DNA of 64,000 nt, from contig JAUXWY010000238.1 of NCBI GenBank assembly GCA_030681235.1, forward strand, positions 1 to 64,000, given 5' to 3'. Below, one piece after another: positions 18,020-26,506 of this stretch. Position 1 is the stretch's first letter. The number at the start of each line of letters is the position of its first letter. Made by a program: the position numbers and the translations under genes. The DNA is from Pirellulaceae bacterium. GTDB lineage: Bacteria; Planctomycetota; Planctomycetia; Pirellulales; Pirellulaceae. Below the pieces are notes generated by a model that ran no database searches, was not told where the DNA came from, and saw nothing but the letters and a program-made list of their open reading frames with translations.

Positions 18020-19230
18020 CAAGGTTTTGCTTCGTATTTCTGATAGAAGGTCGCCAAGCCAAAACCAAAGGCATCACCCAACTGTTGGGAATATTGCAAC
18101 AGAGGCTCAAAGCCGCCGTCCATTTGGCAGCAGCGAAACAACAAAGCGGTCCAGCGGCTCCGTTGATGTTCGCCACAAACCTGTAGCTGATCCATCAATA
18201 CTTTAATGGCGTCCGAGTATTGGCGGCGGCGCATCAACAACTCGACCAAGACATCGGTGGCTTCGATTTGCCCTTCCCAACTCAAGGCCGTGGGTTGCTC
18301 GGCCGCCTGCGTTAATTCCGCCCGACGTTGACGAAAGAAGTCCAAGCCCGCGGGGGAAGATTCCGACGACAGCAGCACTTCATAATAAGATTGATGGGCG
18401 TCGTAATACGGATCGAACACGGCGTAACCTTGCGGCTGAAAAAGCTCGTCCAACTGTCGTCCGTAACCACACAACTGCCAAGCCAGCCGTTGCGGCTCTG
18501 GGTCGTCCACAATTCGGCCGATCCGTACGACGCTGCTCAAATGCGAAGGGTCGGTGTGATAGTTTTGGTTGGCAGTTAGGTCGGGAACTCGTTCGAGCCA
18601 TTGAATCAGATCAAGCTCCGCGACTTTGCTTTCTAGAACGGGCTCCGTCCCAGTCGATTGTTTCAGGCCGTGATGACGGACATTCTTCAAAAGTTCCGTA
18701 TACAAGTGTCGCACCAACAAGGCCGCTGCTTGTTGCCGCTCTGGCAAAGCTGCATTCACCATCTGCGTGTCGAAGGCCGTGATCGCGTTACAGGTGCCCA
18801 TCCGACCGAGCAGCAATTCAAAACCCCACGCCGGGGCGACTCCGTACCCGAGCGCCACTTCGATGATCTGGTCCGCGTACTCGTCCTTGGCTTCCAACCC
18901 ACGCAGCAACTCCAACGCGCGGGCCGCGTCGCCCACCGGGCGCAAGTACATCCAGCCTTCCGCGATGCGACCCGCAGCAATCATTCGTTCGCCAACCACG
19001 CGACACGCTTCGACCAAGCGATCTTCTAACTGCCGTTGCACGTCTGCCGACAAGGCTTCGACCGAACCCACGCTCCAAGGCTCCAAGCCCAAATCAAATC
19101 GTGCTTGAAGCTTCAACGCTTCGAACCACGCGCCGTATTGTTGGTCTTGCTCCAAAGTGGCAATGAGCCGCGTCAGGATGTCTTGCGCCGAGGCATGCTG
19201 AGAAGCCGTCTTAAAGTCTGCAAAATTCAC
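18019..19230 (-). CDS. Hypothetical protein in the HPS-dehydrogenase-cls operon
   Basis: A soluble protein of 403 residues that I cannot assign. It is mostly helical with Leu/Ala/Arg-rich segments (RALELLRGLEAKDEYADQII) and a more polar block near residue 290 (GYAVFDPYYDAHQSYYEVLL). The start is GTG 19230, supported by GATAGGAAC upstream and by the end of the dehydrogenase gene at 19271; the frame itself is open much further but would overlap that gene. The stop is coupled to cls. Position suggests a planctomycete-specific partner of carbon or lipid metabolism; no catalytic motif is visible. Confidence 0.75.
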   Translation of the reverse strand: MNFADFKTASQHASAQDILTRLIATLEQDQQYGAWFEALKLQARFDLGLEPWSVGSVEALSADVQRQLEDRLVEACRVVGERMIAAGRIAEGWMYLRPVGDAARALELLRGLEAKDEYADQIIEVALGYGVAPAWGFELLLGRMGTCNAITAFDTQMVNAALPERQQAAALLVRHLYTELLKNVRHHGLKQSTGTEPVLESKVAELDLIQWLERVPDLTANQNYHTDPSHLSSVVRIGRIVDDPEPQRLAWQLCGYGRQLDELFQPQGYAVFDPYYDAHQSYYEVLLSSESSPAGLDFFRQRRAELTQAAEQPTALSWEGQIEATDVLVELLMRRRQYSDAIKVLMDQLQVCGEHQRSRWTALLFRCCQMDGGFEPLLQYSQQLGDAFGFGLATFYQKYEAKP

Positions 19231-19270
19231 GTTCGTTCCTATCCACTCATCACACTTGTCGCCACAGCCC

Positions 19271-20296
19271 CTACGCTTTGGGGCTAAGCACCGCTTTGAC
19301 CACATGTCCATGGTGCATTTGTTCGAAGGCCTCATGCCATTTTTCCAAGGGCCACACGCCGCCGATGATCGGGCGCACGTCCAACTGTTGGCTGGCCATG
19401 AGCGCCAGGACACGTTCCCAAATCGCCCAATGATGACTGAAGCTGCCTTGCAAAGTAATGTTCTTTTGCACCAAGGGGTCCAAGCTAAAGCCCAACGGTT
19501 GAGGCCCCCAGCCAACCTTGCTGATCCAGCCTCCGGGCCGTACCCACTTCAAAGCCAATTGCAGCGTCGCGCTGGCTCCGGCCGCGTCGACCACTCCCTC
19601 GCAACCCAAACCATCGCGATGTTTTGCAAAGTCGGTCGCATCACCGATGATGACCTCGCAGCCGTACTGGGTGGCAATTTGCAGTCGATTCTGATCTTGG
19701 GGCAAGCCGACGATCGCGACTTGAGCGCCACACAGCCGAGCCATCGCAGCGCACAAGATGCCAATCGTGCCAGGGCCAATCACAATCACGCGGTCGCCAG
19801 GTTCAATTCGCACGTTGCGAACAACCGCGTTGTAAGCGACGCAGCAAGGCTCGGTCAAACAGGCTTGCTCCATCGGCAGACCATCCGGCACGTGATGCAA
19901 GATTCGAGCCGGAACTCGAACAAATCGCGTCATCGCTCCATCAACGCCGTAGCCAAAACCTTTCCGCGTGGGGTCCAGATTGTAGCGTCCCTGCCGCGTC
20001 ATGGGATTGTTGGGATCAATGATCGCGGCCGTTTCGCTAACCACGCGGTCACCAACGGACCAGCCAGTGACCTCCCGCCCCACTTCAACGATCGAACCGC
20101 CAAACTCATGGCCCAAGATTACCGGATAATTGACGGGCCACGAATGGTCGGCCGTCCATTGATGCAAATCGCTGCCGCAGACGCCGACGTTGCCGACTTC
20201 TAACAGTACATCGTGTGAGCCGATCTGCGGGGGGGCGACTTGACGCAACTCGACCGAATGTTTTTCAGGTGCAAAATTAACGACAGCAGCGTTCAT
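19271..20296 (-). CDS. Zinc-dependent medium-chain dehydrogenase (sorbitol/threonine dehydrogenase type)
   Basis: A 341-residue MDR-family NAD(P)-dependent dehydrogenase oxidising a secondary alcohol or polyol. The catalytic zinc site is seen in GVCGSDLHQW and the signature GHEFGGSIVEVG, and the Rossmann motif is VIGPGTIGILCAAMA. The four-Cys structural zinc loop of classical alcohol dehydrogenases is missing, being replaced by RQGRYNLDPTRKGFGYG, as in some polyol dehydrogenases. It starts four bases after the upstream gene stop, so it shares a transcript and probably a pathway with the hexulose-phosphate-synthase-like enzyme. The true substrate cannot be read. Confidence 0.9.
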   Translation of the reverse strand: MNAAVVNFAPEKHSVELRQVAPPQIGSHDVLLEVGNVGVCGSDLHQWTADHSWPVNYPVILGHEFGGSIVEVGREVTGWSVGDRVVSETAAIIDPNNPMTRQGRYNLDPTRKGFGYGVDGAMTRFVRVPARILHHVPDGLPMEQACLTEPCCVAYNAVVRNVRIEPGDRVIVIGPGTIGILCAAMARLCGAQVAIVGLPQDQNRLQIATQYGCEVIIGDATDFAKHRDGLGCEGVVDAAGASATLQLALKWVRPGGWISKVGWGPQPLGFSLDPLVQKNITLQGSFSHHWAIWERVLALMASQQLDVRPIIGGVWPLEKWHEAFEQMHHGHVVKAVLSPKA

Positions 20297-20300
20297 TCAA

Positions 20301-21005
20301 CTATTTCTTTCGGAGTGGGACATCTTGAGCGTGGACCGCTTGGCAAATCATGCGCAAGGAAGATTCGAGATCACCGTCGGCGGTCTTGAACGCGTCGGCG
20401 TCGATCGTCAATGGAGCCCCCAACACGACCAACGGAGCGCCGTAACTAGGGCAAGCGATCGCTTGATCGATGCTGAGCCCACCAACCGCTTGTACTGGAA
20501 TTTGCACGGCGGCGACGACCTCGCGGAGTCGATCCAAGGGGCTGGGCATGCGCTGGCCTGCCGCCGCAATCCCGCGCCGTTCATCGTAGCCGATATGATG
20601 AATCACGAAGTCGCAACCCAAGTCCTCCAAACGCTTGGCGCCTTCGACCAAGTCGGGGTAAATCATGTTATCACCCATCACCTGACAGCCAAAGTCGCGT
20701 CCGGCTTTAACGACGCACTTGATGGTTTCAGGATGGGCCTGAACCATGACGACCACGTGTGTGGCTCCGGCCTTGGCCATCATCTCGGCTTCCAAATAGC
20801 CGCCGTCCATCGTCTTCAAGTCAGCGACGATCGGCACGCCGGGGAATTCGGCTCGTAACGCGCGCACGCCATGAAGCCCTTCGGCCAAAATCAGCGGGGT
20901 GCCGGCCTCCAACCAATCAACACCGGCCCGAATCGCCAAGTGGGCCGTGGCAATCGCTTCGCGAATATCCGTAAGGTCCAACGAAATCTGTACAATCGGC
21001 CGCAT
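20301..21005 (-). CDS. 3-hexulose-6-phosphate synthase-like protein (OMP decarboxylase superfamily)
   Basis: A 234-residue TIM-barrel enzyme. The superfamily motif DxKxxD is present as ADLKTMDGG, with the hexulose-phosphate synthase features DWLEAGTPLI, EGLHGVRALR and AVGGLS. The family joins formaldehyde to ribulose 5-phosphate (RuMP route); related 3-keto-L-gulonate-6-phosphate decarboxylases share the same motif, so both activities are possible. ATG 21005 has GGAGAA eight bases upstream. It heads a minus-strand operon with a Zn-dehydrogenase. No 6-phospho-3-hexuloisomerase gene is adjacent, which leaves the RuMP assignment open. Confidence 0.82.
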   Translation of the reverse strand: MRPIVQISLDLTDIREAIATAHLAIRAGVDWLEAGTPLILAEGLHGVRALRAEFPGVPIVADLKTMDGGYLEAEMMAKAGATHVVVMVQAHPETIKCVVKAGRDFGCQVMGDNMIYPDLVEGAKRLEDLGCDFVIHHIGYDERRGIAAAGQRMPSPLDRLREVVAAVQIPVQAVGGLSIDQAIACPSYGAPLVVLGAPLTIDADAFKTADGDLESSLRMICQAVHAQDVPLRKK

Positions 21006-21222
21006 CAAGTTCTCCAACGGTCCTCAAGCCTGTGTCCAACGCCTTGCATCTCGCGCCTCCGGGGACCCTGCCGGTCACCACGGTCCGCTTCAAAGGTACA
21101 GTGTAACGTCGGACAGGTGAAATCACAGTCGAGCGCAAACTTCGACTTGGGTTTCGAGGAATTTTGCCCCCAGCGTGAGCAGGGGCCTCAACCGAGGCCA
21201 AAATCTCGATTGGCGTCGCAGC

Positions 21223-21846
21223 CTATTTTGACTCGCTGGGCTCCAAGCCCGTCTCGCGGAGCAAATCGTCAAACCGCTCGCGGAGTTCGTGCATTTGGTC
21301 ACTGCTCAAGCCTTGGCCAATCATGCTGACCAAATGCAAACTCAGAATGCAGGCCACCGCGCCCAGGCCCACGCTCAAAGCCCATGGTGTCGCGTTCATC
21401 CAATATTGAACCCCCCCATAAACCAACGCAAAGAAGACGATAAAACCCATCGCCAAATACACGATCCAGACCAACATCCAGACATTTTGCCGTGGCGCAA
21501 AGCGACCAACCAGCAGCGTCAGCGCTGCAGCAACTTCCGCTGCGGCATCGTTGGCCGCCGCACTGCGAGCTGGATCTGTTCCCTCTACACTCGCCAGTTC
21601 CGCGCCATCGGTGTGACGGTATTGAATCTGCTGTTCTTGATTCAACGGCTCGAGGTGGATGGCCAAGTGAGGTGACCAATAGCGTTGTTCCGATTCCGGC
21701 ACATGGAACTCCGCGTAGTCACCGAAGATTTGTCCACGATCTTTCCATGCAGGTCGCTTGAGAACGTCATGCAAACGTTGTTGGACCGCACTCAATTCGC
21801 CGCTCACTTGCAAGCGAAAGGTCGGACGCATCGCCATCAAACTCAT
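21223..21846 (-). CDS. Membrane protein with C-terminal helix pair, unknown function
   Basis: A 207-residue protein. Residues 1-110 are soluble (RPTFRLQVSGELSAVQQRLHDVL..., later YWSPHLAIHLEP), and two membrane segments follow at about 123-143 and 153-173. The C-terminal tail is charged (HELRERFDDLLRETG). The ATG at 21846 has a very good CGGAGG upstream and is preferred over the longer open frame to 21939. It lies 89 bases after the purine nucleoside phosphorylase gene on the same strand. I do not recognise the family; the soluble part may be a small ligand-binding or START-like fold, but this is only an impression. Confidence 0.75.
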   Translation of the reverse strand: MSLMAMRPTFRLQVSGELSAVQQRLHDVLKRPAWKDRGQIFGDYAEFHVPESEQRYWSPHLAIHLEPLNQEQQIQYRHTDGAELASVEGTDPARSAAANDAAAEVAAALTLLVGRFAPRQNVWMLVWIVYLAMGFIVFFALVYGGVQYWMNATPWALSVGLGAVACILSLHLVSMIGQGLSSDQMHELRERFDDLLRETGLEPSESK

Positions 21847-21935
21847 CGAACACCTCCGCAGCACTCGGACAACCGCAATCCCTGCGTGTGAACCGTCGCT
21901 AACCCTGGCGTTCGATTGTAGCAGATCGCCGCGCG

Positions 21936-22841
21936 TCAAGCGGCAAAATAATCGCGGACACTCTGTTCAATGATCGTGGCTAAATCGGATTCGACATCGC
22001 GCGCGGCATGGACGACTTCTTCACCGGACGTTTTTTCGATCGCGTCCGGCCGAGCCACATTCGTGACAATGCTGATCGCCAAGACGGGAATGCGATGCAA
22101 CGATGCAACGGCCACTTCGGCGACCGTGCTCATCCCCACCACGTCTCCGCCCAGTTTCCGAATCACACGGTATTCCGCGCGCGTCTCGTAATTGGGACCT
22201 GGCAGCGCGACATAAACGCCCGCCCGAGCGGATACGCCCAGTCGATTCGCTTCGCGTTGTGCGAACTGGCGCCATCGCGCGCAGTAAGCTTGATCGCCGC
22301 GCACCAATCGCGATCGTTCGCACGAGTCGTGGCCGCTGCTGTTATCGAACGACCCAAGGGCAGGATAGTTGCTTTGGTCGCCCGGCCAATAGGTCAACAA
22401 GTCGAGATGGCTATCCAGCAAAATCAAATCGCCTTGCTTCATTCGTGGGTCGACGCCGCCCGCCGCATTGGTCACGACCAAACCTTGAATCCCCAGCGCT
22501 GCCATCAACCGAGTCGGAAAAACGGTTTGATCAAACGTCCAGCCCTCGTAACGATGAAACCGGCCCTGCATCGCGATGGTTGGGATGCCGGCCAATCTGC
22601 CGCAAATAACTTGGCCACGATGGCCGGTCGCGGTGCTGCGAACAAAGCCCGGAATCTGGGCGTAGTCGAGCCTCGTCTCGACCTCCAATCGATTTGCCAC
22701 GCCGCCCGATCCCGTCCCTAAAATAATCCCGACCTGCGGGGTCTGCCCCCATTGCTGCTGAACATGGGCCAGCGCTTCTTGCAGTTCAGGTTCCCACGCA
22801 GGCATTTTCAACATTTCCTTCATTCCCGATCCGGTCGACAT
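21936..22841 (-). CDS. Purine nucleoside phosphorylase (trimeric class)
   Basis: Cleaves purine nucleosides with phosphate to base and ribose 1-phosphate in purine salvage. About 301 residues with the family blocks VGIILGTGSGG (phosphate loop), ATGHRGQVICGRL, MQGRFHRYEGW, VVTNAAGGVD, GDLILLDSHLDLL, ALPGPNYETRAEYR and VGMSTVAEV. The segment that normally reads GPRFPDM is replaced by a divergent stretch (GSFDNSSGHDSCERSR), which is unusual for this family. ATG 22841 is used; ATG 22823 is nearly as good. The open frame upstream runs through a copy of the dispersed repeat and is not coding. Confidence 0.9.
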   Translation of the reverse strand: MSTGSGMKEMLKMPAWEPELQEALAHVQQQWGQTPQVGIILGTGSGGVANRLEVETRLDYAQIPGFVRSTATGHRGQVICGRLAGIPTIAMQGRFHRYEGWTFDQTVFPTRLMAALGIQGLVVTNAAGGVDPRMKQGDLILLDSHLDLLTYWPGDQSNYPALGSFDNSSGHDSCERSRLVRGDQAYCARWRQFAQREANRLGVSARAGVYVALPGPNYETRAEYRVIRKLGGDVVGMSTVAEVAVASLHRIPVLAISIVTNVARPDAIEKTSGEEVVHAARDVESDLATIIEQSVRDYFAA

Positions 22842-23000
22842 TCGTGTCGTGTTTGGCAAATCAACCTCGGGTGCGATTAAATTTATCGTATCCGCTGCCG
22901 CGTCAAATGAAAGGGAACCGTTCGCAGGGCAACCTGGCTCCGGTCCTTGCGGGATCTCCAGTCCGGAGTACAAAAGGAGAACCCGTATCGGTATCGATTT

Positions 23001-23092
23001 AGCCGGTACACCAGCGCTCGCTAAATCGCTTTTGTATCGGCACAGCCATCGAAATCCGAAACTTAATTCGGGACAAATCCTTAGGTCCATTC
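23001..23092. repeat. Dispersed repeat: right arm plus long tail
   Basis: Bases 23001-23028 are the right arm (AGCCGGTACACCAGCG...CTAAATCG); the left arm is missing. The following 64 bases (ATCGGCACAGCCATCG...GGGACAAATCCTTAG) match the tail of the copy at 54459-54514 almost base for base. It lies in the divergent space between the phosphorylase and aldo-keto reductase genes. Confidence 0.85.
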
Positions 23093-23113
23093 ATTCCAGG
23101 AACGAACTCGATC

Positions 23114-24073
23114 ATGAAGAAGCTTGTACTTGCCAACGGCGACTTGTTGCCGGCGTTGGGGTTGGGAACTTGGAAAGCGGAACCGGGCCTAGTGGGCCAA
23201 GCCGTTCAGACCGCCATTCGGCTGGGCTACCGACACATCGATTGCGCCAAGATCTACGGCAACGAGGCCGAAATCGGCGCGGCGCTGGCCGAAATGTTCT
23301 CGAGCGGTGAAGTCCGACGCGACGAGTTGTGGATCACTTCAAAACTCTGGAACGATGCCCATCAGCCGGCTCATGTCTTGCCAACCCTGCAAAAGACCTT
23401 GTCGGATCTGCAATTGGAATACCTGGATTTGTACTTGGTGCATTGGCCGGTCGCGTTCCGGCACGGCGTGCTGTACCCCGAACAAACTTCGGATACCGTG
23501 CCGCTGGCCCAGATTCCCTTGGTCGATACGTGGCGAGCGATGCAAGAGGTTCACCGACAGGGATTGACACGACACATCGGCGTCGCCAACTTCACGCGCC
23601 GCAAGTTGCAGTTGTTGATCGACCAGGGAGGGCAAGCTCCCGAAGTCAACCAACTGGAGCTCCACCCTTACTTGCAGCAATGGCCCATGCTGGAGTTTTG
23701 CCAACAACACCACATCTTGTTGACCGGTTATGCCCCGCTGGGGTCTGCCGGAAGACCAGAGCACTTGAAGCCCGCGGACGAGCCGGTGTTGCTGCAGGAC
23801 CCCGCGATCATTTCGATTGCCACACGGCTGGGTGTGACACCGGCCCAAGTGTTGATCCAATGGGGGATCGCGCGCGGTGTCTCCGTGATTCCAAAGTCGG
23901 TTCGCCCCGAACGCTTGGCGGAAAACTTCGCAGCGGCCCAAGTCCAACTGACGGCCACTGATTTGCAGCAAATCAAAGGACTGGAGCGACACCGTCGCTA
24001 CTTCACTGGCCAGTTCTGGACGTTTCCCGAACACAACTACACGACAGAAACGCTGTGGGACGGCGAGAACTAA
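23114..24073 (+). CDS. Aldo/keto reductase
   Basis: A 319-residue NADPH-dependent reductase of the AKR1-type TIM barrel. The full catalytic tetrad is present at canonical numbering: D43 and Y48 in HIDCAKIYGN, K77 in WITSKLWN and H110 in LYLVHWPVAF. The cofactor motif IPKSVRPERL is also seen near the C-terminus. It reduces aldehydes or ketones to alcohols in the cytoplasm, and the physiological substrate is unknown. It is monocistronic and its stop overlaps that of the convergent methyltransferase gene by four bases. Confidence 0.94.
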   Translation: MKKLVLANGDLLPALGLGTWKAEPGLVGQAVQTAIRLGYRHIDCAKIYGNEAEIGAALAEMFSSGEVRRDELWITSKLWNDAHQPAHVLPTLQKTLSDLQLEYLDLYLVHWPVAFRHGVLYPEQTSDTVPLAQIPLVDTWRAMQEVHRQGLTRHIGVANFTRRKLQLLIDQGGQAPEVNQLELHPYLQQWPMLEFCQQHHILLTGYAPLGSAGRPEHLKPADEPVLLQDPAIISIATRLGVTPAQVLIQWGIARGVSVIPKSVRPERLAENFAAAQVQLTATDLQQIKGLERHRRYFTGQFWTFPEHNYTTETLWDGEN

Positions 24074-24894
24074 AAAACGAGTACCGATTTTGCCTCGCCA
24101 ACACGACGGGCTTTGATACGCATGTAGGGTGCGATGTAAGCAGAGCGATGCGCGAGACTACTGGGCTCGGCCTCTAGGTCCGCATGAAACGGCTCGATCA
24201 GGTCCTCGATCACAAATCCGGCTCGGCACAATCCGCCAATGATCTGCTCCCAGCGATGCACAAACTCTTGCGCCCCGGGTTCGCGCAGATGGGTTCGCTG
24301 CGGTACCGGTGCGACCGGTTGGCCACTGTAATAGTCGTGTTGCAAAACGTAACCGCCGCTTGTACCGACATGATCCCCGGTGGTGTTGGGATTCCAGTTC
24401 AACGAAGTTTGTAAGCTGGTCGGCGATTTGTGTTGGCTGACGTACAGACCAGCCGGCCGCAACACGCGAGCGATTTGCCGATAGACCTGCGCGATATCGC
24501 GAACATAACACGTGCTCACGGGTTGAATCACCAAGTCAAACTCTTGGGGGCGAAACATCGACAGATCGCTCATCGAGCCTTGAACAACACGCAGCGAGAT
24601 GCGCCGCTGCGCCGCGACCTGCCGATCCAACTCCAACATCCCATCGCTGATGTCCAACACGGTGACTTCGCCCCCCGCAGCCGCATACAACGGCCCATGT
24701 CTTCCTCCGCCCGCTGCCAAACACAAGACTCGTTGACCAGCGATCGAACCACCCAACCAACCCAACCCATCGACCGTGCCCAACGGATCGACGAAGCTAG
24801 AATCTTCCGCAGCCGTCGTGAAGCAACTCTTGTGATCGACCAAACGATTCCAAGCTTGGCGATTATGAGCTTCAACAGGGTCTTCGGGCGACAC
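24070..24894 (-). CDS. SAM-dependent methyltransferase
   Basis: A 274-residue class I methyltransferase. Motif I is VLCLAAGGGRHGPLYAAAG and the acidic end of strand 2 is VTVLDISDGML; motif IV-like FDLVIQPVSTCYV follows. The N-terminal part (AHNRQAWNRLVDHKS) is often seen in this group of small-molecule methyltransferases. The start is GTG 24894 with AAGGA at a good distance. The acceptor is unknown. It overlaps the convergent aldo-keto reductase gene by four bases. Confidence 0.9.
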   Translation of the reverse strand: MSPEDPVEAHNRQAWNRLVDHKSCFTTAAEDSSFVDPLGTVDGLGWLGGSIAGQRVLCLAAGGGRHGPLYAAAGGEVTVLDISDGMLELDRQVAAQRRISLRVVQGSMSDLSMFRPQEFDLVIQPVSTCYVRDIAQVYRQIARVLRPAGLYVSQHKSPTSLQTSLNWNPNTTGDHVGTSGGYVLQHDYYSGQPVAPVPQRTHLREPGAQEFVHRWEQIIGGLCRAGFVIEDLIEPFHADLEAEPSSLAHRSAYIAPYMRIKARRVGEAKSVLVF

Positions 24895-25519
24895 AAACGG
24901 TCCTTATCATTATCATTAATCATTACATTAGGAAGGCAAGGCGGCGGCAAGGCGTTGCAGCGATAACCGCTGCAGGCCCGCTGCAGGCCAACATTCTTGT
25001 TCGGCGCGGAAACCGACGAACCGCCCATCGGCAAACTGGTTCTCATCGCGTTCTGTTTCTCGCGATTGGACGCCTGCCGAAAACTTACCGGATTCCGATT
25101 CCCCTGTTAAGGACTTGCCCGCAACGTCACGGATGAGATGCGTGAATAATCGTCAGTTTCCGTCCGGGGAGCTCGCAAGAAAGCGGTTTCCGATCGAAGA
25201 TAATGCTCATTTCTGTTCGCACTGTTATATTATACCACGGCCCCGGCCGCCCCGGCCTCAGCTCCCTGGAATCAAGGCGATTGGGCTTGACCGGATCAAC
25301 CGGTCGGGGGCGGTGCTTGGTCGTGGGTTGATCTTGGGTACAGAGAGTGCGAGCTTGCGGGCGTGAACCGTTGCGATGAGGATTCCCTCAGCCACCATCC
25401 GGCTCGAAACCAGCTTGCAGAGCTGGTAGGCGGCGGATAATCTAAATCGAGTTCGTAAACGGATCATCCACAGTCGTCTTTGACGAAGTCATTCCGATGT
25501 CTACCTGAAGGAAAAAACG
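24895..25519. other. Long intergenic region with hairpin and short repeats
   Basis: About 625 bases between divergent genes without a convincing ORF. It contains a head-to-tail duplication of CCGCTGCAGGC (24967-24988), an A/T-rich TATATTATACC near 25227 that could belong to a promoter, and a perfect six-base stem GACCGG/CCGGTC with loop ATCAA (25289-25305). An 83-codon plus-strand frame at 25115 lacks a ribosome site and looks accidental. Confidence 0.4.
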
Positions 25520-25897
25520 ATGTCCCAGCCGTACAACCAACCCAAACCGGGCGGGTACAATCCGTACTCGTCGCCAACGCCCGGCGGTGGCGGTCCGTAC
25601 TATTCTGGCCAAGGCGAAGCCCACCGCGGGACCATGATTTTGGTTTTCGGAATTCTCGGCCTGGTGATGTGCCCGATCCTGGGCGTTGTGGCTTGGGTGA
25701 TGGGACGATCGGACATCGCGAAAATGGATGCCGGGCAAATGGACCCGACGGGTCGCGGCAATACGCAGGCCGGAATGATTTGCGGAATCATTGCGTCGGT
25801 ACTGCTGGTTTTGCAATTGGCGGCCGTGTGTTGTTATTTCGGCTTTATCTTTACGATGATTGGGGCTGCTGGCGGCGCTAACGCGGCTGGTTTATAA
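25520..25897 (+). CDS. Small DUF4190-type membrane protein
   Basis: A 125-residue protein with a Gly/Pro/Tyr-rich cytoplasmic start (PGGYNPYSSPTPGGGGPYY), two membrane helices (MILVFGILGLVMCPILGVVAWVMG and the second from AGMICGIIASVLLVLQL) and the linking DIAKMDAGQMDPTGRGNTQAG, which is the DUF4190 signature with the GRG turn. Function is unknown for the family. AAGGAAAAAACG precedes the ATG. It is followed 103 bases later by another small protein of similar design. Confidence 0.85.
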   Translation: MSQPYNQPKPGGYNPYSSPTPGGGGPYYSGQGEAHRGTMILVFGILGLVMCPILGVVAWVMGRSDIAKMDAGQMDPTGRGNTQAGMICGIIASVLLVLQLAAVCCYFGFIFTMIGAAGGANAAGL

Positions 25898-26000
25898 CGA
25901 TAGAGCGGCTTGAGTTGATTTTGGCGTTTGCCAATCATTCTGCGTCGAAACCGCCTGAATTCGAAATCTCAACTCCTTCGTTCGAAAGTGACCGTTTGCC

Positions 26001-26438
26001 ATGTCCAACCCAATGCCCGGCAGCCCAGGTTACCCGTACCAACCGCCAACTGCCCCCAAGTCCGGTGGCTCGTCCGTCCTAAAGATCGTGCTAATCGTAT
26101 TGGCGGTTCTTGGTGTCGGTTGTGTCTGCTGTGGTCTCGGCATTTGGTATCTTTGGGGATATAGCACAGGTGAACTCGGAAAGCTGGCGGCCGCTGAAGC
26201 TTCCAAACATCAAATGGTCAAAGACAATTTCGGCGAATTGGAGGCGGCAGACGTTGAAGTCGATATTTTCGCCAGCGCCGAATTACAACCCAAATTCAAA
26301 CGTGATGTGTTTGTGTTTGAGGCGGACGGACCGCTGGGCAAAGGACGGCTGGCGTTCGAACGCAGCGGCGATGGTTCATCGGGAATCGGCAAACTGATCG
26401 CCATTGAAATCGATGGTGAATGGGTCGACGTCGATTAG
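26001..26438 (+). CDS. Small membrane-anchored protein with Pro-rich N-terminus
   Basis: A 145-residue protein: Pro/Gly-rich start (MSNPMPGSPGYPYQPPT), one membrane helix (VLKIVLIVLAVLGVGCVCCGLGIW), and a small extracytoplasmic domain of about 90 residues ending GKLIAIEIDGEWVDVD. The layout resembles the Coa1/Tim21-like small domains found in planctomycetes, but I cannot confirm it. It probably shares a transcript with the DUF4190-type gene upstream. Confidence 0.75.
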   Translation: MSNPMPGSPGYPYQPPTAPKSGGSSVLKIVLIVLAVLGVGCVCCGLGIWYLWGYSTGELGKLAAAEASKHQMVKDNFGELEAADVEVDIFASAELQPKFKRDVFVFEADGPLGKGRLAFERSGDGSSGIGKLIAIEIDGEWVDVD

Positions 26439-26449
26439 CGCTTTGTGAC

Positions 26450-26495
26450 GATCGGATCGATCGGATCGGTCGGATCTGACGGATCGGTCGGATCG
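26450..26495. repeat. GATCGG microsatellite-like tract
   Basis: A 46-base run built from GATCG/GATCGG units (GATCGGATCGATCGGATCGG and further imperfect units) between the ends of the convergent genes 26001-26438 and nadE. It is partly self-complementary and may fold as a hairpin. Confidence 0.75.
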
Positions 26496-26506
26496 CAGCT
26501 GCCATC

